Positions 24,808 through 32,659 of a stretch of DNA of 41,855 nucleotides are shown here, piece after piece (position 1 is the stretch's first letter; each line of letters opens with the position of its first letter). Made by a program: the position numbers and the translations under genes. The stretch is taken from contig PEUP01000004.1 of NCBI GenBank assembly GCA_002780705.1, positions 1 through 41,855 of the forward strand, given 5' to 3'. A model generated the notes under the pieces. That model did not search any database, had not been told where the DNA came from, and worked only from the letters and a program-made list of their open reading frames with translations. Origin of the DNA: Elusimicrobia bacterium CG03_land_8_20_14_0_80_50_18 (lineage in GTDB: Bacteria; CG03).

Positions 24808-25488
24808 ATGGAATTTGTGAGGAGGCATGCCAAGACCATACTCAGCGTTGTAGCCGCTGTTTTCATAATAGGTATTTTCTACATGAATTATCAGGCGCAG
24901 GGGCCAACGGCTATAAAAATCAATAGAACCAAAATAAGTTACGATGATTACCACCAAACTTTCACACGGCGACTTGACAGAGAACGGGATGAAAGGGAAA
25001 CACCCCTCAGTACGGATGATATCAGCAACATAAAACAGAATGTGCTCGCGCAAATGGTACAGGACGAACTGATAATACAGCGGGCCGATAAATTCGGCGT
25101 GAAAGTGCCGGATGAAATCATATCATCTTCAATAATGTCAATGCCGGCATTCCAGCAGGACGGAAGGTTCAGCCGGAACATCTATGAGCGCGTCCTGGCC
25201 ATGTATTATAAAATGTCACGCCTTGATTTTGAGAACGATTTGAGACGCTCCATTAAAAAGCAATTTTACAGGGATATGATGCTGGCCGCGGCCAAGGTGT
25301 CTCCCATGGAGGCGGCGCTGGTATTCCGGGTATCTTTTCCCGACGAGGATTTTGAAGAAAAAAAAGCGGAATTCAAAAACACATTGCTGAATGAAAAACG
25401 CTCCCTCATTTATTACTCGTGGATGGACAGCATGCTCAAGAACTCCGAGATCATAAACAACATCCCGAAACTGGAATCCCGCAACTGA
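24808..25488 (+). CDS. SurA/PpiD N-domain-like periplasmic chaperone without PPIase domain
   Basis: 226 residues. An N-terminal signal anchor (TILSVVAAVFIIGIFYMNY) is followed by a SurA-N-type helical domain (IKINRTKISYDDYHQTFTRRL, LAQMVQDELIIQRADKFGVKVPDEIISSSIMSMPAFQQDGRFSRNIYERVLA). The pattern of a Q/VxxELI helix and a later FSxxxYxxxL helix is typical of SurA, PrsA and PpiD. The parvulin domain that normally follows is absent. A periplasmic chaperone tethered to the inner membrane is likely. GAGGGGG lies just before the ATG. Confidence 0.8.
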   Translation: MEFVRRHAKTILSVVAAVFIIGIFYMNYQAQGPTAIKINRTKISYDDYHQTFTRRLDRERDERETPLSTDDISNIKQNVLAQMVQDELIIQRADKFGVKVPDEIISSSIMSMPAFQQDGRFSRNIYERVLAMYYKMSRLDFENDLRRSIKKQFYRDMMLAAAKVSPMEAALVFRVSFPDEDFEEKKAEFKNTLLNEKRSLIYYSWMDSMLKNSEIINNIPKLESRN

Positions 25489-25498
25489 AATTGTGTGA

Positions 25499-25512
25499 GG
25501 GACTTTTGTCCC
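25499..25512 (+). terminator. Hairpin GGGAC-TTTT-GTCCC after the SurA-N gene
   Basis: A 5-bp stem with a TTTT loop, ten bases after the stop codon and followed by a mixed T-rich stretch. It is positioned between convergent genes and may stop transcription weakly. The rest of the 72-base gap shows nothing else. Confidence 0.3.
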
Positions 25513-25560
25513 GATCTTATTTGTCTAGGTTGCGCAAGGCGTCCCCGTTTTTGCGTTTGC

Positions 25561-26514
25561 TCAGCGGGTGAGATGCTCCCTGAATATTTCGTTTGAAACG
25601 CTTTGCCCGTCACCGCCGTAAATCATAACGCCCATACCCCGCGCATCGGCCATACGGAGCGCTTTATCGCTATCCATGAGCATAAAAGCGGTGGCGTATA
25701 TATCCGCCTCAAGCGGCTCAGGGCAGATAACCGTCACCTGCTTTTTGTCTGAGGAAAGCCCCGTCACAGGGCTCACTATATGACTGTATTTTTTGCCGTC
25801 CCTGATAACAAAATTTTCATAATCGCCGCTTGTGGCCACAGCCTTATCGCTCAGCGCCAGGACAAATGTGAAACTTTTTTCTCCGGGTTGACGCACCCCT
25901 ATGCGCCACAATTTCCCGGCATTCCTCCCTATGGCCAGCACATCTCCGCCGGCGTTTATGAGGGCGTCTTTTACGCCGTTCTCTTTCAGAGTCTGGGATA
26001 ATTTCTCCAGGAGATATCCTTTTCCGCAACCGCCAAAATTCAGCAAAGCTCCGCCTGTCGTGACGCGATGCCCCTCTATTTTTATTTTATCCAGGCCCAC
26101 CGAGGCCAGCGCTTTTTTTAAAACATTGTCCGGCGGCTGAGCGCCCTGAGCTTCTGACAAAGGCGAAAAACCCTCCGCCTTCAGGACAGGCTCGACGGTG
26201 GGATCAAAAAGGCCATCCGTTTCTTTATGCGCTTTTTTGACGCGTGTTATCAGAGCCGCAAGTTCAGCGTCGCGAATCAGCCCCTTCCTGTTCAGTTCTT
26301 CCGTCACGCCGGACTTCACACTCAGAAGCTCATGGCAACGCTTTATCTCATCTTCCAGAAGAATGAATATCTTTTCATCCGCGCTTTTGGGCAGACTGAT
26401 ATCTATAAAGGTGCCGAAATAAAGAAAGCGCCTGGTTTTGATGCCTCGCGAACAGGAGCTAAAAAATAAAAGCGGCGCTAAAAATAAAAATAGAGGAACT
26501 GGCTTCAAACGCAT
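25561..26514 (-). CDS. apbE: FAD:protein FMN transferase ApbE, lipoprotein
   Basis: 317 residues from the ATG at 26514, which gives a lipoprotein signal ending FFSSC; the open frame extends upstream across the AmrS end, but that part is not plausible. ApbE family motifs are present: YFGTFIDISL, GLFDPTVEPVLK, LNFGGCGKGYLLEKL, INAGGDVLAIG, SHIVSPVTG and EADIYATAFML with the metal-binding aspartate and threonine. It moves FMN from FAD onto threonine or serine of extracytoplasmic flavoproteins such as RnfG or NqrC. No recipient with a D(S/G)A(S/T)(S/T) motif was seen in this window. It begins five bases after the AmrS stop, so the two are co-expressed. Confidence 0.92.
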   Translation of the reverse strand: MRLKPVPLFLFLAPLLFFSSCSRGIKTRRFLYFGTFIDISLPKSADEKIFILLEDEIKRCHELLSVKSGVTEELNRKGLIRDAELAALITRVKKAHKETDGLFDPTVEPVLKAEGFSPLSEAQGAQPPDNVLKKALASVGLDKIKIEGHRVTTGGALLNFGGCGKGYLLEKLSQTLKENGVKDALINAGGDVLAIGRNAGKLWRIGVRQPGEKSFTFVLALSDKAVATSGDYENFVIRDGKKYSHIVSPVTGLSSDKKQVTVICPEPLEADIYATAFMLMDSDKALRMADARGMGVMIYGGDGQSVSNEIFREHLTR

Positions 26515-26519
26515 GACGC

Positions 26520-27518
26520 TCAAACGACTATGGGCAAATCCGCCCCGCAATTGGCGCAGCGGCTGCCGTGAAGAGCTTTGATCTCCACGCTGTAGCCCTC
26601 GCGGGCTATGAGGAGCGCCCGGCAATGCGGGCAATATGTGCCCGTCCGGGCGCTGACATTGCCCTGATAAACAAAATCAAGTTTCCTGATGGCCAGATCC
26701 CTCAGCTTATCAAGCGTCCGCAAAGATGTGGGCGGTGTTTTCTGTTTATACGCAGGGAAATACCTTGATAAATGAAGCGGGATCGCCGGGGAGAGCGCCC
26801 AGATCCAGTCTATCATTTCCCTGAAATCATTCTCGTCGTCGTTTAAGCCCGGTATCACACAGAAGGTCAGCTCAATGTGTTTGCCGGCTTTAACAAACAT
26901 CTCCACAGTCCGCATAACGCTGTCCAGATCCCCGAGGCAGTATTTTTTATACGGCTCTTGGCGGAAAAATTTTATATCCACATTCGCCGCGTCTATCAAA
27001 GGCATCAGTAAAGCGAGAGGTTTCTCATTAATGTATCCGTTCGTCACCAGCACATTTTTCAGCGAGAGGCCTCTGAACAGCTCCGCGCAGTCTCTCACAA
27101 ATTCAAAATTGATGAGCGGTTCATTATAAGTGTAAGCGATGCCGACGGAATTATATTTTTGAGCCAGAGCCGCGAGTTCCTCCGGCGTTGCCTCGCGCAG
27201 ACTTATGTCCTCAACGGATACCTGCGATATACTGTAATTCTGGCACCAGGGACAGGTGAAATTACAGCCCACACTGCCTATGGAAAGGATTTCTCTGCCC
27301 GGGAAAAAATTATATAAAGGTTTTTTTTCAAGAGGGTCAATGCTCACGGAAGACAGTTTACCGTAAGTCAGCGCGTACAAAACACCGTCGGAGTTTTGCC
27401 TTACGCCGCATGAACCCTTTTTCCCAGGCCTGATCACGCACATCCGCGGGCAGAGCTCACAGCGCAAAACATCTTTGCCCGGGCCGTAGCGCGAATAAAA
27501 AAGAGCTTCTTTCTCCAT
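26520..27518 (-). CDS. amrS: AmrS-type radical SAM protein
   Basis: 332 residues from the ATG at 27518, with GAGGGGAAAT just upstream. The radical SAM CxxxCxxC cluster is C85-C89-C92 in VGCNFTCPWCQN. An N-terminal cysteine group (C20, C23, C27, C37) and a C-terminal zinc-ribbon pair (CPHC, CANC) are characteristic of the COG1180 AmmeMemoRadiSam enzyme. It is distinct from pyruvate formate-lyase activases, which lack these extra sites. Usual partners, Memo and AMMECR1, are not in the window. The paired gene here is ApbE instead. The substrate of AmrS is not securely known. Confidence 0.88.
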   Translation of the reverse strand: MEKEALFYSRYGPGKDVLRCELCPRMCVIRPGKKGSCGVRQNSDGVLYALTYGKLSSVSIDPLEKKPLYNFFPGREILSIGSVGCNFTCPWCQNYSISQVSVEDISLREATPEELAALAQKYNSVGIAYTYNEPLINFEFVRDCAELFRGLSLKNVLVTNGYINEKPLALLMPLIDAANVDIKFFRQEPYKKYCLGDLDSVMRTVEMFVKAGKHIELTFCVIPGLNDDENDFREMIDWIWALSPAIPLHLSRYFPAYKQKTPPTSLRTLDKLRDLAIRKLDFVYQGNVSARTGTYCPHCRALLIAREGYSVEIKALHGSRCANCGADLPIVV

Positions 27519-27531
27519 ATTTCCCCTCAAA

Positions 27532-27612
27532 TTATTTTGTGCCCATCTTTTTTATAATTGAAACTGCCAATATTATGATCTTCTCGCGCAGTTTTAGATT
27601 CTTGTCAGACAT
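27532..27612 (-). CDS. Possible 26-residue micro-ORF between the KilA-N gene and amrS
   Basis: ATG at 27612 to TAA at 27534-27532 reads MSDKNLKLREKIIILAVSII plus KKMGTK: one short hydrophobic helix flanked by lysines. It begins four bases after the KilA-N stop. No good ribosome site is seen (AGAGG lies too far upstream). It may be a residue of a longer gene or simply chance. It fills the gap. Confidence 0.2.
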   Translation of the reverse strand: MSDKNLKLREKIIILAVSIIKKMGTK

Positions 27613-27615
27613 TGG

Positions 27616-28434
27616 CTATTTCAACCTCTTGATATTTTTATTACTAATCAGCGATTTCATCTGAGTGATAGCTATTTTGTTGAGCTGCATAAGCCGCTCG
27701 CTTTGCGCCAGCCCCTGATGAATCAAAACGGAATTAATGCTTTCAAGATTGGAAAGAACAACCAATTGTTCAATTGCCGCATAGTCACGGATGTTACCCT
27801 TTGCAATGGGATTTTCATCCCGCCATTCTTTAGCTGTTTTCCCGAACAATGCCATATTGAGCATATCCGCTTCTGAAGCATAAACAAAGTTAATTTGCTG
27901 TTTAGTCAGTTCTTTCGGTATAAGGTTATCCTTGATTGCATCGGTATGAATCCGGTAATTGACCTTAGCAAGGGTCCGCTGAAAATTCCAATCCAGTTTC
28001 AACCGTTTATTTTCATCATCTTTTAATCGCTGAAATTCCTTAATGAGATATATTTTGAACTCAGGACTTAGCCAACTACCAAACTCAAAAGCGATATCAC
28101 GATGGGCAAAAGTTCCACCGCCATAACGTCCGGCTTTTGAAATTATACCGATAGCATTTGTCGCTTCAATCCATTTGCGGGGTGTTAGGTTAAAACTGTT
28201 TAAACCAGCCTGACTTTTAAAGGTCACGAATCCGTTACCTTTAAAATCAGGGTTATGAAGTTCCTCCCATATACCGATAAACTCAAGCGTATTACGATTA
28301 CGCATCCAACTGTAAATCATCGTATCATCACCAAAGTTTTTGACCATGTCTGTCAATGAAATATAATCATCATTATTTCTGCTAATAATTGTAATTTCCG
28401 TTTCTTTAACTATTATGGTCTTATTTTTTTTCAT
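27616..28434 (-). CDS. Orphan KilA-N domain protein
   Basis: 272 residues. The N-terminal KilA-N DNA-binding domain is recognisable by YISLTDMVKNFGD, IYSWMRNRNTLEFIGIWEELHN and WIEATNAIGIISKAGRYGGGTFAHRDIAFEFGSWLSPEFKIYLIKEFQRLK. The C-terminal conserved block is NPIAKGNIRDYAAIEQLVVLSNLESINSVLI. The domain is typical of phage and large DNA viruses, but stand-alone chromosomal copies are common. AT-richness and codon use differ from every neighbour, which suggests recent gain. GAGGTGATTT precedes the ATG. No other phage gene is present. Its function is unknown. Confidence 0.88.
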   Translation of the reverse strand: MKKNKTIIVKETEITIISRNNDDYISLTDMVKNFGDDTMIYSWMRNRNTLEFIGIWEELHNPDFKGNGFVTFKSQAGLNSFNLTPRKWIEATNAIGIISKAGRYGGGTFAHRDIAFEFGSWLSPEFKIYLIKEFQRLKDDENKRLKLDWNFQRTLAKVNYRIHTDAIKDNLIPKELTKQQINFVYASEADMLNMALFGKTAKEWRDENPIAKGNIRDYAAIEQLVVLSNLESINSVLIHQGLAQSERLMQLNKIAITQMKSLISNKNIKRLK

Positions 28435-28541
28435 AAATCACCTCACTCCCCTTCCTTCAACGCTTATTTTATAGTTATTCAATCCCACATACGCGCCTGA
28501 TTCAAAGACATGAGTTCACCCTGCCATCCCCCTTGGAATCA

Positions 28542-28868
28542 TTACTTTTCCGGCGTTTCCCAGAGGCGTTCTATCCCGTAAAATTTACGCGACTCCTCGG
28601 TAAAAACATGTATCACGGTGTCTTCGCAGTCCACAAGAAGCCATTGTTGCGCTTTCATACCCTCGCTGTGCCGCGAACCGCCGATAGCTTTCAGGCCCTT
28701 GTCTATCTCGCGGGCGAGCGACAACAGATGCCTCGGGGAAGTGGCCGTCATGATAACATGGAACCTGCCGCAGGTATCAAACTTCGCGAGGTCCAGTATT
28801 TTTATGTCTTCGGCCTTCATTTTTTCCGCTATCTCAAGCGCCATCTCAACTTTCTTATTTTTTTTCAT
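28542..28868 (-). CDS. rsfS: Ribosomal silencing factor RsfS
   Basis: 108 residues of the Iojap/RsfS family: MALEIAEKMKAEDIKILDLAKF, VIMTATSPRHLLSLAREIDKGLKA, WLLVDCEDTVIHVFTEESRKFYGIERLW. It binds L14 and blocks subunit joining in slow growth. The gene overlaps the 3' end of the LCP gene by 14 bases across an eight-A run. It is the last gene of the proA-nadD-LCP-rsfS group, a familiar arrangement. About 110 bases between it and the KilA-N gene show no further feature. Confidence 0.93.
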   Translation of the reverse strand: MKKNKKVEMALEIAEKMKAEDIKILDLAKFDTCGRFHVIMTATSPRHLLSLAREIDKGLKAIGGSRHSEGMKAQQWLLVDCEDTVIHVFTEESRKFYGIERLWETPEK

Positions 28869-30072
28869 TCAGAAATTCCTCCGGGAAATCATCCCCCACA
28901 ACAACAGACACATCAACCATGCGGTCAGGGTCCATATCCGTGCGCACGCGGCTGCAGCCGAGTATCTTCGCCGTCCGGACCGCCTTTGAGAGCTCCCCGG
29001 TCCTGGCAATAACTTCGGTGTATTTTTTATAGCTTCCCCAGTTACCCCACAGCACAACATCACAGCCGTAACCGCGCAATTTCTCGGAAAGAGCCTCGGC
29101 AAGGCCGCTTGTCCCGCTGGCGTTAAAAACCTCCGCCTGTATGCCTTCCAGACTGTCGGGGCCGCGTCTTATCACAAAAGGCCGGATCTTTGACCTCGGC
29201 CAAAGCTCTTTTTCAGAACCCGCTATGGAAGCTTTGATCTCTCCGGCCGCTTTCTCATCCAGTCTCCACACATCTTTAGCGCCGATGCGCTGCGATTCTC
29301 CCGGCAATATCTGATATCTCTGGTGCTCAGCGTCAAAGGTGCGGAACACATCGGCCAGGACAAGTAGATCCTGCCATTTGAAATTCGTAAAAATATCTTT
29401 GCGGTATATCCTGACAAACTCCGGCAGCGCCGATATAATGTTGACATCAAAACAGTGCGCTATAAGATTCCTGACGAAGTCCTGCTGCCTTTTGATGCGC
29501 CCCATGTCGCCCAGCGCCGAATGCCTGTAACGCACATATTTGAGCGCGTCGGCGCCGGACATCATGTAATCGCCGGGCTCGAAGTGAATGTGAAGCCCCC
29601 CCCAGTAATCGTCATAATGCATGGGTATATCAACGGTCACCGGAATTCTGCCCAGAGCGTCAATGACATGTACAAAGACATCAAATGTGATTACAATGTG
29701 ATAATCAAATACCACGCCGAGGAATTTTTCAAGCTCACTTTTAAACTCAAGAATACCTTTATCCATGCCGTATCGCCTTGTGTTAAGATAGAGTACCTCG
29801 CTGAGTTTGCGCGGGATCCAGCTCCTTTGCTCATCCCATTTGATCAGCACATCGCGGGGCACGGAAACAATATCAATGAAACGGGTCTTCGGTTCGTAAC
29901 TCAGCCACAGCACAACATCGGAATGAGAGCCTCCCATCACCTGATCTGCCCCGACCAGCAGCATATTGATCCTTTCGCCTCTTACGCATTTTAAAAAAAA
30001 TCCGCTCCGGAAAAACAATGCGGCCGCTAAAGCCGCCAGGAACAAAACAAAAGCTGCAAAAACTTTTTTCAC
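28855..30072 (-). CDS. LytR-CpsA-Psr (LCP) family protein with LytR_C domain
   Basis: 405 residues. The GTG start overlaps the nadD stop as GTGA. An N-terminal transmembrane anchor is followed by the LCP fold with SDVVLWLSYEPKTRFIDIVSVPRDV, IVITFDVFVHVIDALGRIPVTVDIPM, YVRYRHSALGDMGRIKRQQDFV (conserved arginines). The C terminus is a LytR_C domain (AEVFNASGTSGLAEALSEKLRGYGCDV). LCP enzymes attach polymers to peptidoglycan in Gram-positive cells. In a diderm the target could be an exopolysaccharide. The position between nadD and rsfS copies the Firmicute arrangement. Confidence 0.92.
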   Translation of the reverse strand: MKKVFAAFVLFLAALAAALFFRSGFFLKCVRGERINMLLVGADQVMGGSHSDVVLWLSYEPKTRFIDIVSVPRDVLIKWDEQRSWIPRKLSEVLYLNTRRYGMDKGILEFKSELEKFLGVVFDYHIVITFDVFVHVIDALGRIPVTVDIPMHYDDYWGGLHIHFEPGDYMMSGADALKYVRYRHSALGDMGRIKRQQDFVRNLIAHCFDVNIISALPEFVRIYRKDIFTNFKWQDLLVLADVFRTFDAEHQRYQILPGESQRIGAKDVWRLDEKAAGEIKASIAGSEKELWPRSKIRPFVIRRGPDSLEGIQAEVFNASGTSGLAEALSEKLRGYGCDVVLWGNWGSYKKYTEVIARTGELSKAVRTAKILGCSRVRTDMDPDRMVDVSVVVGDDFPEEFLNEKK

Positions 30073-30635
30073 AGATAAAGCTCCATGGCGTTGATGTATT
30101 CGTAAACCTTTTCCGGCAGCAGATAGCGGTAAGGCCGGCCCTCTCTGATATTTTTTCTTATCATTGAAGACGATACGGGAATCTCCGGCGCGTCAATGCG
30201 TTTTATCCGGGGATTCTCCCCAAAGCCTTCAGGCGGCATTGTTCCGCTCCGGCGCCAGACCCCCAATGTAAAATTATTTAAAATGCTCCCGCCATCCTTC
30301 CAGTCCTTCAGATCATTCAGCGCATCCATGCCGAGCAGGAAAATCATCTCACCGCGCAGGATTTTTTCAAAATGCTTGAGCATATCTATCGTGTATGAGA
30401 CGGAGTCTTTTTTTATCTCGTAATCACTGACCTCAAAACGCGGGTTGAGGCATGCGGCCAGCACCGTCAGTTTATAGCGCGTCTCGGCGCTGAGAACATC
30501 CCTGCTCTTGTGCGGCGGGTTGCCGGATGGAATAAAGATGATTTTATCCAGCGAGAGCGCGCCGAGACTCTGCTCGGCGAGTATCATGTGCCCTATATGG
30601 GGGGGATTAAACGTGCCGCCGAAGAGACCCGTCAT
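30069..30635 (-). CDS. nadD: Nicotinate-nucleotide adenylyltransferase
   Basis: 188 residues. The nucleotidyltransferase motif GGTFNPPHIGHMILAEQ is at 6-22, and VSSSMIRKNIREGRP carries the second ISSTxIR motif. It joins ATP to nicotinate mononucleotide in NAD synthesis. The ATG lies immediately after the proA stop, and its own stop overlaps the LCP start. NAD kinase for the following step is elsewhere in this window. Confidence 0.95.
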   Translation of the reverse strand: MTGLFGGTFNPPHIGHMILAEQSLGALSLDKIIFIPSGNPPHKSRDVLSAETRYKLTVLAACLNPRFEVSDYEIKKDSVSYTIDMLKHFEKILRGEMIFLLGMDALNDLKDWKDGGSILNNFTLGVWRRSGTMPPEGFGENPRIKRIDAPEIPVSSSMIRKNIREGRPYRYLLPEKVYEYINAMELYL

Positions 30636-31883
30636 TTATTTTCTGATCTGGCCGCTGCCGGATATGATATATTTGTACGATGTTAATTCCTCAAGGCCCA
30701 CGGGCCCGCGGGGATGGAGTTTCTGATTTGATATCCCTATCTCGGCGCCCATACCGAATTCGCCGCCGTCGGTAAACCGGGTTGAGGCATTGTGGTAGAG
30801 ACAGGCGGCGTCAACCGCGCTGAAAAATGTCTTCGCGGCATTTTTGCCGGAAGCGACTATGGCCTCGGAATGGCCTGAGCCGTGCGTGTTTATAAACTCG
30901 CAGGCATCATCTATCCCGCTGACGACTTTTATGGATATTATCTTAGCCAGATATTCGGTATCCCAGTCCGCGGGCGACGCGGCTTTTATATCCGGCAGAA
31001 TCTTTCTTGTCTCCGGGCAGCCCCTCATCTCAACCCCGTTTGATGCATAAACCCTGTGTATCATGGGCAAAAATTTCTTTGCGGCGTCTTTGTGCACCAG
31101 CAGATTCTCTATGGCGTTGCACACACCAGGCCGCGACACCTTTGCGTTGAGCGCTATGTCAACGGCCATTTTCATGTCAGCGTCTTTGTGCACATAAAGA
31201 TTGCAAACCCCTTTTCCGTGATAGATCACGGGGATTCGCGATTTTTTAACGACAGCGTTAATAAGGCCCTCACCGCCGCGGGGGATCACCGCGTCTATGA
31301 GGCCGTTCATCTTTAGAAGACTGTCAACTGTCCGCCGGGAACTATCTTCCACGAAAAACACCGCGTCTTTTATCTCGGCGGGCACGGCTGTCATGACAGC
31401 GTCATAAACGGCCCTATTGCTTTTGACGGCATCGGAGCCGCCGCGGAGAATCACCGCGTTACCCGATTTAAGGCACAGCGCCGCGACATCGCTGGTGACA
31501 TTCGGTCGGGATTCATATATCACCATCAATGTGCCCAGCGGAACGGAGACCTTCCTTATATTAAGACCGTTCGGCCTTTTTCTGACAGACAGCACCCTGC
31601 CCAACGGCGAGGGAAGACGCGACAGATCAACGACCTGGGAGGCCATGGCGCGTATTCTTTTTCTGTCCAGACTCAGCCTGTCTATGAAAGCGGCATCCTT
31701 CCCCGAAAAAAGAGCCCTGCTTATATCTTTTTTATTGGCGGCGATTATTTTGCTTTCGCATCCTATGATGTTCCGGGCTATTTTCCTGAGCATGCTGTTG
31801 ATATCGGAATCTTTCATCCGCTCAAGTATTCTGCCCTGCCGCCGCATCCGGCGGAAAATCTCGCGGTAATCCGTTTGATTCAT
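30636..31883 (-). CDS. proA: Gamma-glutamyl phosphate reductase
   Basis: 415 residues, normal length. The aldehyde-dehydrogenase-like fold shows VPLGTLMVIYESRPNVTSDVAALCLKSGNAVILRGG and the catalytic cysteine near residue 252 in SRPGVCNAIENLL. It reduces glutamyl phosphate to the semialdehyde in proline synthesis. proB, normally next door, is missing; the gene upstream is a broken TrpB2 relative instead, overlapping the ATG as ATGA. Confidence 0.95.
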   Translation of the reverse strand: MNQTDYREIFRRMRRQGRILERMKDSDINSMLRKIARNIIGCESKIIAANKKDISRALFSGKDAAFIDRLSLDRKRIRAMASQVVDLSRLPSPLGRVLSVRKRPNGLNIRKVSVPLGTLMVIYESRPNVTSDVAALCLKSGNAVILRGGSDAVKSNRAVYDAVMTAVPAEIKDAVFFVEDSSRRTVDSLLKMNGLIDAVIPRGGEGLINAVVKKSRIPVIYHGKGVCNLYVHKDADMKMAVDIALNAKVSRPGVCNAIENLLVHKDAAKKFLPMIHRVYASNGVEMRGCPETRKILPDIKAASPADWDTEYLAKIISIKVVSGIDDACEFINTHGSGHSEAIVASGKNAAKTFFSAVDAACLYHNASTRFTDGGEFGMGAEIGISNQKLHPRGPVGLEELTSYKYIISGSGQIRK

Positions 31884-32518
31884 CTGTTCTCTTTTATATC
31901 AGGAAGCTCTTTGAGAGCCTCTCTGATTTTCTCTTCAGGATATGCGTAATCTGTCAGATTGCCCTCAAAATAAGCGTCGTATGAACTCATGTCAAAATGG
32001 CCGTGGCCGCTTAGGCAGAAAACGATGCACTTTTCCTCGCCGGTCTCCTTGCACTTCAAGGCCTCGTCAATCGCCGCTCTTATCGCATGCGAGGATTCCG
32101 GAGCGGGTATTATGCCCTCCGTCCTGGTGAAAAGAACGCCGGCCTCTTTGTTGAAATAGGCCTGCGCCACGGAAGTGTTGGGCTTATGGCTTCCCGCCGG
32201 AGAAACGCTCTCGTCCTTGAAATAGATTCTTGCCGGTGTTTTCAGAGCTTTTTCAAGACGGGTCGCTCTTTTAAGCGGCGAAGGCCGCCATATCTTATAT
32301 ATTTCCCTGACCTGCTCAGGGATCTCTATCCAGCGCTCCGTTGACATCTCCTGCTTGATCAGACTCTCTGGAAAAATTGCCAAGAGGTCTTCCGGACCAA
32401 GCGGCTGTCCCGTTTTAGGATTGAGCGGCGGCGCCAGCGGTTGGGGAAGATCAGCCTGGATGTTATACCACGCCTCGGGAATTTCTTTTTCTGAAAGATA
32501 AATTTTTTTATCGGCCAC
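31880..32518 (-). pseudogene. TrpB2-type tryptophan synthase beta with a large in-frame internal deletion
   Basis: 212 residues, against about 430-460 for TrpB2. The first 126 residues follow the family: WYNIQADLPQPLAPPLNPKTG, ERWIEIPEQVREIYKIWRPSPLKRATRLEK, and the PLP lysine K112 in SPAGSHKPNTSVAQAYFNKEAG. The next residues already belong to the family C terminus (LFTRTEGIIPAPESSHAIRAAIDEALK, LSGHGHFDMSSYDAY). The whole central PLP domain, including the glycine-rich phosphate loop, is missing without a frameshift. The junction lies near 32131-32146. GTG start with GGAGG four bases upstream. It should not be active alone; an assembly collapse is also possible. Confidence 0.8.
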
Positions 32519-32531
32519 AGCGCCTCCAAAT

Positions 32532-32549
32532 CGGGACGGCTATGTCCCG
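32532..32549 (-). repeat. Hairpin CGGGAC-GGCTAT-GTCCCG upstream of the TrpB2 remnant
   Basis: A 6-bp perfect stem with a 6-base loop in the 5' region of the minus-strand gene, a few bases above its ribosome site. It may shape translation initiation or be a dispersed palindrome; the GGGAC/GTCCC core also occurs at 25499-25512. Confidence 0.3.
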
Positions 32550-32659
32550 GCTCTTCACTAACCTTCATACAGTCGGATATTACCAAATTTTGACGGGCAT
32601 GGGCAAGGGTAAGGTTTTTCGTGATTCAATAACTTAATGACTGGGTTAGGTCCTTATGT

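Noticed and set aside
27532..28434. KilA-N gene and micro-ORF as a phage-derived defence or abortive-infection module
   Set aside because: No partner nuclease, membrane effector or regulator is adjacent, and the micro-ORF lacks a ribosome site. The claim would rest on AT-richness alone.
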